Shown here: piece after piece, positions 8,301-14,511 of the stretch
Layout of the letters: every line of letters starts with the position of its first letter
Position numbering within the stretch: position 1 is the stretch's first letter
DNA from: Opitutaceae bacterium
GTDB taxonomy: Bacteria; Verrucomicrobiota; Verrucomicrobiia; Opitutales; Opitutaceae
DNA: 17,965 nucleotides
Assembly (NCBI GenBank): GCA_009919985.1
Contig: RGAX01000037.1
Span: 1-17,965 of the forward strand
Direction: 5' to 3'
Program-made: the position numbers and the translations under genes
Notes under the pieces: generated by a model
What the model saw: the letters and a program-made list of their open reading frames with translations, nothing else
What the model was told of the DNA's origin: nothing
Databases searched by the model: none

Positions 8301-8435
8301 GACTCGGCCCTCGAGGTTGCCGGTAGTGGTGAGAGCTTGGGCGCCAAAGGCCGCAGGCATGAGGGCGGCAAGCGCCAAGGAAAAGTACGCGAGGCAACGT
8401 GAGGGTTGGAGGGGATTCATAATATTATCAGTCAT
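5340..8435 (-). CDS. TonB-dependent outer-membrane receptor with carboxypeptidase-regulatory-like N-terminal domain
   Basis: This 1031-residue protein starts with a Sec signal peptide (PSRCLAYFSLALAALMPAAF, cleaved near GAQA). A carboxypeptidase-regulatory-like beta-sandwich follows at residues about 38-117 (GNLEGRVSNQATNQYLGEAE, DRDGSYTLLNVKPGTYT). The plug domain lies at about 140-265, with IGEFLKYVPGLQV, STISVRGQDPESTLFTIDG and SIEVYKAP. The rest is a long beta-barrel rich in aromatic strand ends. Such receptors import glycan fragments, siderophores or other large ligands across the outer membrane using TonB. The neighbouring divergent oxidoreductase and sulfatase suggest a carbohydrate ligand, by inference only. 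The start could be ATG 8435 or ATG 8420 (MNPLQPS), and the latter gives a more standard signal peptide. The protein ends LPFLDRN rather than with the usual terminal aromatic residue, a minor oddity. Confidence 0.92.
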   Translation of the reverse strand: MTDNIMNPLQPSRCLAYFSLALAALMPAAFGAQALTTTGNLEGRVSNQATNQYLGEAEVLLEGTAYRALTDRDGSYTLLNVKPGTYTAAVSYAGLDSQKQSVTITAGQNLTQDFALTAGIYKLGAFVVASEIEGNAAQVNKQKKADHFLTAISADTLGEVPEGNIGEFLKYVPGLQVNYSNADASTISVRGQDPESTLFTIDGQVPPAAGTPPRSSTGSSDASSRAFEFTQASISNIESIEVYKAPPPWFAPSTGGVINAETKNAFNQKRRVFRTVLLINANSEMLTFKDVAGPGSRPTNRLKPGASAVYSEAFLKNTLGLTFSYAETNNINPSHNNAVGYSPLVAGTATAPVLFESPVRLDTFTLVDGPQVKFRRNGSLKADYKLGAHTVFNAGFTYNGYLSQNRSHTFRVRPITSGTVLPLSTFTNPSSTETTVNNGQVDVFADYSDYTSANYSYLVGVRHDWNRWRLNYSANYGKSDSKVADLPEMIQSAQWNLTNARGVIYRIQGSPDRAAPTALTQLAGPDLYNLNSYDQSSFSLQTSPRFQNDRTINLKTDLRGNFGEWQYPVEFRTGASLYRVQRRKAAGQIVLDFRGPDGIAASGDELINAADFADTSYGDKFLFGIRTPPLIDPYKVAAYMRKNPNAFQDVQGTNVQRQAVNSQSVTQDISAAYLAATIKFSPQLTLLLGVRAEQTENFARGAIRINSLGNGLTTNSKPWFQAIYSRTQRATSDYLDYFPNAQLTYRFTPNLLLRAASTRSMSRPGIQTILPNTTVNDLAAIPNVSINNTALDPTYSQNSDVQLEYYTEAAGTLSIGWFRKTIENYIINTVSTVEPGNDNGFDGAYAGYILNTQDNGGRGVFEGLEFSARTPLKPYLKMLPQAIQGIEVFANYTRFYQGEAPNRAGTIVKPTIANNFYDWNANYGLSYATPARGLYVQVRTVIYPSGVRTAASATDLRPQMEARHQRWDFTMRYRLNRNYALELTGANVLKDPSLKTYQANRLLTRRDFGATYVLSFTANLDALRLPFLDRN

Positions 8436-8625
8436 CGGTTAGGGTTTGCGGTCGGGGACGCAGGAGCCACAGTGGTCAGGCTGCGGTTGTGTGGTTGAAT
8501 AATCCAACGCGTCCGAGCGGGGTGGGCCGAGATTCATTTCCCTCTGACAGTCTGATCTTAGGTTGCTGGATGAAACGCGCGGGTTGCACCGGCGCTTAAA
8601 AATAGCTTAGGTGTGAGCTACCCCC
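8436..8625. promoter_or_regulatory. divergent promoter region between receptor and oxidoreductase
   Basis: This 190-bp gap separates two divergently transcribed genes and must contain both promoters. A TTGCAC hexamer at 8584-8589 could be a -35 element for the plus-strand gene, but the matching -10 position (about 8607) is poor. No long palindrome or confident operator was found. Confidence 0.3.
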
Positions 8626-9948
8626 ATGAATCGAAGAACCTTCATTCAAAGCGCACTAGCGGTCGGAGCGTTCAGCACGGTGAATTTGCAGCTGCGCGGT
8701 GCGGATAAAGTTGTGCGAAAATATCGTACGGCGCTGATCGGCGCCGGTTGGTGGGGCGGTAACATCGTCGGCGAAGCCATGGCCAGCGGCCAGTGCGAGA
8801 TCGTCGGAGTGTGCGACGCCGATAGCCGGGCGATCGAACGCACGCGTGAAAAAATTACTCAGCTCAGCGGTGACCAACCGCGCGGTTATCGTGATTACCG
8901 CGAACTCCTCGCCAGGGAGAAGCCCGACATCGTGATTGTGGCCACACCGGATCATTGGCATGCGCTGCCGACGATCGCGGCGGTGCGCGCCGGTGCTCAT
9001 GTCTACGTCGAAAAACCCACCGCGCACACGATCGCGGAAAGCCAGGCGATGGTGAAAGCCGCTCGCGCTTGCGACCGCGTGGTGCAAGTCGGGACGCACC
9101 GGCGCACATCGGCCCACACGATCAGTGCACGCGACTTCATCCGCTCCGGCCGCCTCGGTAAAATTGGTATGGTGCGTTGTTTTATTAATACCCCCGGCAG
9201 TGGTCCGGAAAAACCGATCGATAACGAGCCGGCGCCTCCCGAGCTTGATTGGGATTTGTGGTGCGGGCCGGCGCCGCTGCGGCCGTTTAACCGCGGGATT
9301 CATCCGCGTGGGCATCGCCAGTACCTCGACTTCGCCAACGGCACGATCGCCGATTGGGGCGTGCATTGGTTTGACCAAGTTTTGTGGGTCACCGATGAGC
9401 GGTGGCCGAAGAGCGTGTTTTCCGCGGGCGGTCGGCCGATCAAAGGCGCTCCGATTTTTACGGCGCAAGCGCAGACGAGCGACGCGCCCGATCACCAAGT
9501 CGCGCAATTTGCCTTCGAGCAATTTACGGTCACCTGGGAGTCTCGACTCTTTGGTGGCAACAACGCCGAGAAAGGCGAAGCGGCCGGCTGCTATTTTTAC
9601 GGGCCTAAGGGCACGATGCACGTGGGCTACCGCCAAGGCTGGACGTTTTATCCTGCCAACAAAGACCCAATCATCCACCAAGAGCCGCAACTCAATCAGC
9701 CCGACGGCCAAAACATCCGCGAGCTGTGGACAGATTTTCTCGATGCTATAAAAACCGGCCGGCGTCCGATCAGCGACATCGAGGAAGGCCATCGATCGAC
9801 CAACTGTTCGTTGCTCGCAATGATCAGTTTCAAGCTCGGTCGCAGCGTCGAGTGGGACGGCGCGAAAGAAGTGATCGTGGGCGATCCGGCTGCGACGGCG
9901 CTGTTGCGCCGCGAGTATCGCAAGGGCTGGGATTATCCTGCGGCGTAA
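8626..9948 (+). CDS. Gfo/Idh/MocA-family oxidoreductase, Tat-exported
   Basis: This 440-residue protein starts MNRRTFIQSALAVGAFS, a twin-arginine signal, so it is probably folded with its cofactor in the cytoplasm and exported. The Rossmann NAD(P)-binding motif follows (TALIGAGWWGGNIVGEAM, with GAGWWGG at residues 39-45). The family's EKP motif is at residues 129-131 (HVYVEKPTAHTIAES). The C-terminal half has the typical substrate-domain segments WDLWCGPAPLRPFNRG and DWGVHWFDQVLW. Members oxidise, reduce or isomerise sugars and inositols, and exported versions are common in Planctomycetes and Verrucomicrobia glycan loci. The substrate is unknown. It is transcribed away from the receptor and toward the sulfatase 63 bases downstream. 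No Shine-Dalgarno sequence precedes the ATG. Confidence 0.92.
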   Translation: MNRRTFIQSALAVGAFSTVNLQLRGADKVVRKYRTALIGAGWWGGNIVGEAMASGQCEIVGVCDADSRAIERTREKITQLSGDQPRGYRDYRELLAREKPDIVIVATPDHWHALPTIAAVRAGAHVYVEKPTAHTIAESQAMVKAARACDRVVQVGTHRRTSAHTISARDFIRSGRLGKIGMVRCFINTPGSGPEKPIDNEPAPPELDWDLWCGPAPLRPFNRGIHPRGHRQYLDFANGTIADWGVHWFDQVLWVTDERWPKSVFSAGGRPIKGAPIFTAQAQTSDAPDHQVAQFAFEQFTVTWESRLFGGNNAEKGEAAGCYFYGPKGTMHVGYRQGWTFYPANKDPIIHQEPQLNQPDGQNIRELWTDFLDAIKTGRRPISDIEEGHRSTNCSLLAMISFKLGRSVEWDGAKEVIVGDPAATALLRREYRKGWDYPAA

Positions 9949-9952
9949 GCGC

Positions 9953-9990
9953 TGCGCTCGGAGCGCATACCTTGCTAGCATCCGAGCTAG
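9953..9990 (+). terminator. two small hairpins after the oxidoreductase gene
   Basis: TGCGCT (9953-9958) pairs with AGCGCA (9962-9967) around CGG, and CTAGC (9975-9979) pairs with GCTAG (9986-9990) around six bases. Both lie in the 63-bp gap before the sulfatase. There is no T tract, so processing or weak attenuation is as likely as termination. Confidence 0.25.
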
Positions 9991-10011
9991 AGACTTGGCT
10001 TTGATTTACCC

Positions 10012-12144
10012 ATGAATGTTTCGCCACGTTTCGTTTGTGCCCTGATCTCGTTGTTGTTTTCCGCGAGCCCCGCCTCGGCCGCAGCTCCTCGGCCTAATAT
10101 TATTTTCATATTGGCCGACGATCTCGGCTACGGCGACCTAGGCTCTTACGGGCAAAAAATCATCCGTACCCCGCACCTCGATCAACTCGCGGCCGAAGGG
10201 ATGCGTTTCACCCAATTTTACGCGGGTAACACCGTATGCGCGCCTTCGCGCAGCGTGCTCATGACCGGTTTGCACATGGGCCACACGCGCGTGCGCGGCA
10301 ACGCGGGCACAGAAAATCCCGAAGCGCAGATGTTGCGCGCCGGCGATGTCACGGTCGCGCGCGTCTTGCAGACGGCGGGCTACACGACCGCGCTCATCGG
10401 CAAGTGGGGCCTCGGTAACGTCGGTGATGAGGGTGAGCCCCGCAAACACGGTTTCGATTACTCGTTTGGTTTTCTCAACCAAACGCACGCGCACAACCAC
10501 TACCCGGATTTTCTCTGGCGCAACGGCGAGCGCGTGGCGTTGCCCAACGTCGTCACGCAGGTCGGTCCGGTCGAGGGCACTGGCTACGCGACAAAGCGGG
10601 TGTTGTACGCCAGCGATCTGTTTTTCGACGAGGCGCGAGATTTCATCGCGCGCAGCAAGACACGGCCGTTTTTCCTCTACCTCGCGCTCACCGTGCCGCA
10701 CGCGAACAACGAACGCGCCCGCGTCCTCGGCGATGGCCAAGAAGTGCCGAGCTACGGCCCCTACGCCGACCAGCCTTGGCCTGATTCGCAAAAAGGCCAA
10801 GCGGCGATGATCACGCGCATGGACGCCCGCGTCGGCGACCTCATCGAGCAGCTAAAAACGATTGGGCTCGATGACGACACGTTGGTTATTTTCTCGAGCG
10901 ACAACGGCCCGCATCGCGAAGGCGGCCCGTTGCACAACCCTGAGTTTTTCGCGGCGAGCGGCCCGCTTAACGGCACTAAGCGCGCGCTCACCGACGGCGG
11001 CATCCGCGTGCCGTGGATCGCGCGTTGGCCGGGCAAAATCAAGGCCGGAGTCGTCTCGGCGCACGTCGGATATTTTGGCGATGTGATGGCGACGTTCGTC
11101 GAACTCACGGGCGCGACGGCACCGAAAATTCTGGAAAGCGCCGGCGCCGTAGCCGATGAAAATACGTTTGGCTTCACTGTCAGCGACCGCGAAGGTGGGA
11201 GCATGTTGGTATGTTCTCCGCAGGCCGCATTACAGCGGCTCTTTGATGAAGTGGGCTCGGTCGATCAGATCGGCATCGACGAGCGCGTCGCGAAATACGG
11301 CACGCGTTCGGTCAAAAAAGCCGCCAAGCTCTGGGGCTTGCGCACCGCCGTATCGATGGTCGACCTCACGACCCTCGAGGGCAAAGACACGCCGGGCAAA
11401 GTCGCCTCGCTCTGCCAAAAAGCTCTCCGCCCCCACGATGACGCGAGCGTACCGCCCGTCGCCGCCGTGTGTGTTTATCCGTCGATGGTGCGACACGCCC
11501 GTCGGGCGTTGCGCAATGATTCCGTCGTGCGCATCGCGTCGGTCGCGACGGCGTTTCCGAGCGGTCAAGCGCCCTTGAAAACCCGCCTGGCCGAAGTCAA
11601 AGCCGCAGTCGCCGACGGGGCCGATGAGATCGACATGGTCATCAACCGCGGCGCTTTTCTCGCGGGAGAATTTGGCCGCGTGCAGGACGAGATTTCCGCC
11701 GTTGTGACCGCGTGCGGCGCCGCTACGCTCAAGGTGATTCTCGAAGTAAGCGAACTCGAAACTTACGACAACATCCGAGCGGCTTCGTTTTTGGCGATGC
11801 GCGTGATCCGTCCTGGTGATTTTATCAAAACCAGCACCGGCAAAACCTCGCTCAACGCCACCCTCGGCAATAATCAGGTGATGCTCGAGGCGATTCGCGA
11901 TTTCTATCTCGATACGGGTGTCGCCATCGCAATGAAACCCGCCGGTGGCATTCGCACGGCCAAGCAGGCGCTCACATTCCTCATCGCGGTGAAGGAGACG
12001 CTCGGCGACGCGTGGCTCAACAACACGCGCTACCGTTTCGGCGCCAGCTCGCTACTCAACGACTTGCTCCGCCAGCTCGAGAAAGAAAAAACCGGTGCGT
12101 ATCAGGCGCCGTATTATTTCAGCGAAGCCGCTGAAAGTTATTAA
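10012..12144 (+). CDS. in-frame fusion: C-terminally truncated sulfatase plus deoxyribose-phosphate aldolase
   Basis: This single 710-residue frame holds two unrelated proteins. Residues 1-23 are a Sec signal peptide (MNVSPRFVCALISLLFSASP then ASA). Residues about 28-372 are a type I sulfatase: metal-binding IIFILADDLGYGD with D36-D37, the formylglycine motif C76-A-P-S-R80, IGKWGLG, and a second metal site in IFSSDNGPHREGG (D297, N298). Such enzymes hydrolyse sulfate esters after maturation of the cysteine or serine. Homology stops near GATAPK (residue 372), where a full sulfatase should continue for roughly another 100 residues. About 25 unrecognised residues follow, and from M398 onward the protein is a complete DeoC. 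A signal peptide would send the aldolase to the periplasm, which makes no metabolic sense, so the fusion is probably a deletion or assembly join. The sulfatase part may still fold poorly. Confidence 0.85.
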   Translation: MNVSPRFVCALISLLFSASPASAAAPRPNIIFILADDLGYGDLGSYGQKIIRTPHLDQLAAEGMRFTQFYAGNTVCAPSRSVLMTGLHMGHTRVRGNAGTENPEAQMLRAGDVTVARVLQTAGYTTALIGKWGLGNVGDEGEPRKHGFDYSFGFLNQTHAHNHYPDFLWRNGERVALPNVVTQVGPVEGTGYATKRVLYASDLFFDEARDFIARSKTRPFFLYLALTVPHANNERARVLGDGQEVPSYGPYADQPWPDSQKGQAAMITRMDARVGDLIEQLKTIGLDDDTLVIFSSDNGPHREGGPLHNPEFFAASGPLNGTKRALTDGGIRVPWIARWPGKIKAGVVSAHVGYFGDVMATFVELTGATAPKILESAGAVADENTFGFTVSDREGGSMLVCSPQAALQRLFDEVGSVDQIGIDERVAKYGTRSVKKAAKLWGLRTAVSMVDLTTLEGKDTPGKVASLCQKALRPHDDASVPPVAAVCVYPSMVRHARRALRNDSVVRIASVATAFPSGQAPLKTRLAEVKAAVADGADEIDMVINRGAFLAGEFGRVQDEISAVVTACGAATLKVILEVSELETYDNIRAASFLAMRVIRPGDFIKTSTGKTSLNATLGNNQVMLEAIRDFYLDTGVAIAMKPAGGIRTAKQALTFLIAVKETLGDAWLNNTRYRFGASSLLNDLLRQLEKEKTGAYQAPYYFSEAAESY
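11203..12144 (+). CDS. deoC: deoxyribose-phosphate aldolase (DERA), probably translated from its own start
   Basis: An internal ATG at 11203 is preceded by GAAGGTGGGAGC, one of the few Shine-Dalgarno-like sequences in the window, and gives a 313-residue protein of the length usual for the long (human-like) DERA subfamily. The catalytic set is complete. The Schiff-base lysine is K209 in DFIKTSTGK, the proton-relay lysine is K245 in MKPAGGIRTAKQAL, and the aspartate is D144 in DEIDMVINRG. The D-to-K spacing (65) equals that of E. coli DeoC (D102, K167). DeoC cleaves 2-deoxyribose 5-phosphate to glyceraldehyde 3-phosphate and acetaldehyde. Two aldehyde dehydrogenase-family genes follow 27 and then 15 bases apart, forming a typical deoC-ALDH-ALDH operon. 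The frame is continuous with the upstream sulfatase, described separately. Confidence 0.92.
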   Translation: MLVCSPQAALQRLFDEVGSVDQIGIDERVAKYGTRSVKKAAKLWGLRTAVSMVDLTTLEGKDTPGKVASLCQKALRPHDDASVPPVAAVCVYPSMVRHARRALRNDSVVRIASVATAFPSGQAPLKTRLAEVKAAVADGADEIDMVINRGAFLAGEFGRVQDEISAVVTACGAATLKVILEVSELETYDNIRAASFLAMRVIRPGDFIKTSTGKTSLNATLGNNQVMLEAIRDFYLDTGVAIAMKPAGGIRTAKQALTFLIAVKETLGDAWLNNTRYRFGASSLLNDLLRQLEKEKTGAYQAPYYFSEAAESY

Positions 12145-12171
12145 ACCAGCTCACTCATTTTTCGTCCGCCC

Positions 12172-13698
12172 ATGCCCTCTGCACCCGTCGCCAAGAAATC
12201 CACCCGCGCTCCCCAACGCGTCGCCCCCCGAGTCGGTCGCCGCGCGTCCGAACTTATTTTCGGCGATCTCTGGGCTTTCGATCCTGCGCCCGAATCGGCC
12301 GATCCGAAGCTTAAGCCGCGCTACGATCTTTTCATCAACGGTAAATTCGTCGCACCGAAGGGTGGCAAATATTTCGATTCCATTAATCCGGCCAACGAGC
12401 GGAAACTCACCGAAATCGCGCTCGCCGGCCCCGTCGATGTCGATGCGGCCTACGCTGCCGCGCAGCGCGCGGCCGACGGCGTATGGGGAAAGATGCCTGG
12501 CCGCGAACGCGCCAAATACCTCTATCGCATCGCGCGCCTCTTGCAGGATCGCGCGCGGGAATTCGCCGTCGCCGAGACGCTCGACGGCGGTAAACCGATC
12601 AAGGAATCCCGCGACTTCGACGTGCCTATGGCCGCCGCGCATTTTTTTTATCACGCGGGCTGGGCCGATAAAATTGAGTATGTCGCTCCCGGTCGCCGGG
12701 TCGCGCCGCTCGGCGTCGTTGGCCAAGTAATCCCGTGGAATTTCCCGTTGCTCATGTGTGCGTGGAAACTCGCGCCCGCGCTAGCCATGGGTAACACCGT
12801 CGTCCTTAAGCCCGCCGAAACGACCTCAATCACCGCCCTCAAACTCGCGGAGATTTTCCAAGATGCCGGCTTGCCTCCGGGCGTGGGATGATTCAAAACC
12901 GCCGCACCAACCTCGCCGGCGCCCGTCACGAAATTCACCACGCCCGCCAAGATCGCGTTCACGGGCTCGACCGAAGTCGGGAAAATCATCATGCGCTCGC
13001 TCGCGGGCTCCGATAAAAAAATGACGATGGAGCTCGGCGGAAAGGCGGCCAACATCATCTTCGACGACGCGCCGCTCGATCAAGCCGTCGAAGGCATCGT
13101 CAACGGCATCTTTTTTAACCAAGGCCACGTCTGCTGCGCGGGCTCGCGTTTGCTCGTGCAAGAAGGCATCGCGGAAAAAGTCCTCGCTAAGCTGAAAGCC
13201 CGCATTCGTACGCTGCGCGTCGGTGACCCGCTCGATAAAAACACCGATATTGGCGCGATCAACTCGCGAGAACAACTCACCAAAATTCGCGCGCTGGTCG
13301 CGGCTGGTGTGAAGGAAGGTTGCGCGATGTTTCAGCCCGAGTGTGCTCTCCCACCGAAAGGTTTTTATTTCCGCCCCACGATTTTCTCCGGCGTGAGTAT
13401 GAGCAGTCGCGTTGCTCGGGAAGAAATTTTTGGACCCGTGCTTTCGATCCTCACGTTTCGCACGGTGGATGAAGCGATCGAGAAGGCCAACAACACTGCC
13501 TACGGTCTCAGCGCCGGAGTGTGGACCGACAAAGGCTCGCGCATCCTCAAACTCTCGACCGAGCTGAAAGCTGGGGTCGTCTGGGCGAACACTTACAACA
13601 AATTCGATCCCGCATCGCCCTTCGGCGGCTACAAAGAAAGCGGCTTCGGTCGCGAGGGTGGCCGGCAAGGTCTGCTCGATTACTGCAAACTTATCTAA
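12172..13698 (+). pseudogene. aldehyde dehydrogenase, interrupted by a 51-bp internal inversion
   Basis: The N-terminal part (12172-12891) has the ALDH signatures NGKFVAPKGGKYFDSINPA, VVGQVIPWNFPLLMCAWKLA and ALAMGNTVVLKPAETTSITA, then stops at TGA 12889-12891 after LPPGVG. The same frame resumes downstream with PAKIAFTGSTEVGK, the general-base glutamate E287 in MELGGKAANIIFDD, the nucleophile C321 in NQGHVCCAGSR, EEIFGPVLSI and PFGGYKESGFGREGG, ending at TAA 13698 (numbering for the restored 508-residue chain). The C321-E287 spacing (34) equals ALDH2 C302-E268. The missing bridge is present but reversed: on the minus strand, bases 12887-12937 and their flanks read VVNFVTGAGEVGAAVLNHPT. Flipping the segment restores an intact gene. 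The enzyme would oxidise aldehydes with NAD(P), plausibly the acetaldehyde released by DeoC. As written, no active enzyme can be made. Confidence 0.93.
12878..12946. repeat. 51-bp inverted segment bounded by perfect 9-bp inverted repeats
   Basis: CGGGCGTGG at 12878-12886 is the exact reverse complement of CCACGCCCG at 12938-12946. The intervening 12887-12937 (51 bp, a multiple of three) is in the wrong orientation relative to the surrounding ALDH gene. Both arms are ordinary codons of the gene (Pro-Gly-Val and Thr-Pro-Ala), so inversion leaves the flanks unchanged. In the restored orientation the frame runs without a stop from 12172 to 13698. The arms can also form a cruciform or hairpin, which is the structure expected to promote such a flip. 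No recombinase gene is present in the window. Confidence 0.93.
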
Positions 13699-13713
13699 GC
13701 GAAAGCACGCACC

Positions 13714-14486
13714 ATGGCCCGACTTCCCATCACTAAGACCCCCAAAGTTTACGTTGGCGGCGCGTTCATCCGCTCCGAGAGCGCGCGTGTGTTTCCGCTG
13801 CGAGACGCCGCCGGCGATTTTTTCGCCAACATCCCGCAGTGTACGCGCAAAGATTTGCGCAATGCCGTCGAAGCCGCCGCTAAGGCCGGCCCCGGTTGGG
13901 CGAAACGCACCGCGTACAACCGCGGCCAGATTCTCTATCGTCTCGCCGAAATGATCGAGGCCCGCGCCGGAGAAATGGCCGCCGCGATCGCGCTTGGTGG
14001 CGCCACACCAGCCGCCGCTGCTCGTGAAGTTGCCGCCGCCGTGGATCGTCTCATTTATTACGCGGGCTGGACCGACAAATACGAACAGGTGCTCGGCAAC
14101 GTGAACCCCGTCGCTGCGCCTTATTTTAATTTTACCGTCACCGAGCCGATGGGCGTCGTCGGTGTGATCGCCCCCGACGCGCCGGCGCTACTGGGCCTGG
14201 TGTCGTTGTTTGCGCCCGTGATCGTGAGCGGCAACACTGTGGTCGCCAACATCGCGCGGAAATGATTCCCACGTTTGCGACGCACACGCATCTGCGGGCG
14301 ATCAGCGCGGTGGTGAACGCCGCTGAGCGTAAAGCACTCGCCCTCGGCGCCGCCGAAAGCGTCAAGCGCACGATCTTGCTCAAGGTCGAAGAGAAACGCG
14401 ACTGGTTCTCCTCCGCTTTGCAAAGCGTCGATGCGATCCGCAACACGCTCGAGTTCAAGACCACGTGGCATCCTGTCGGCGCCTGA
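13714..14486 (+). pseudogene. short ALDH-like partner protein, broken by an internal deletion
   Basis: The first frame (13714-14265) gives ALDH N-terminal sequence: VYVGGAFIRSESARVFPLRD, AEMIEARAGEMAAAIALGG, YYAGWTDKYEQVLGNVNPVA and EPMGVVGVIAPDAPALLGLV. It then reaches FAPVIVSGNTVVANIARK and a stop. The rest is in another frame, ending at TGA 14484-14486: AEMIPTFATHTHLRAISAVV, then ALGAAESVKRTILLKVEEKR and EFKTTWHPVGA. Aligned with the preceding ALDH, about 30-35 residues between GNTVV and the TG(x)RAE region are missing, so roughly 90-105 bases were lost out of frame near 14250-14258. Even intact (about 290 residues) the protein would end before the catalytic cysteine, so it is a short non-catalytic ALDH-like partner that usually follows deoC and a full ALDH. 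It could be a subunit or scaffold. It starts 15 bases after the first ALDH. Confidence 0.8.
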
Positions 14487-14511
14487 GTCTGCAAACGAGC
14501 ATCGGCCAGTT

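Noticed and set aside
8656..9981. A 441-residue minus-strand ORF opposite the Gfo/Idh/MocA gene.
   Set aside because: It is fully antisense to a gene with clear Rossmann and EKP motifs. Its sequence is arginine- and alanine-rich without any motif, as expected for a GC-rich shadow.
12878..12946. A recombinase-dependent phase switch like a fimbrial inverton.
   Set aside because: The 9-bp arms are shorter than typical recombinase sites and no recombinase gene is in the window, so a dedicated switch enzyme cannot be claimed, only the inverted state itself.
12651..13058. A 135-residue minus-strand ORF containing ALDH-like residues (VVNFVTGAGEVG).
   Set aside because: It is a shadow frame. The ALDH-like part appears on the minus strand only because the 51-bp segment is inverted, and the rest has no domain.
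14262..14486. An independent 74-residue protein starting at ATG 14262.
   Set aside because: The sequence is the C-terminal end of a short ALDH-like protein, and codons before the ATG in the same frame (R-A-E) also fit the family, so it is a fragment left by a deletion.
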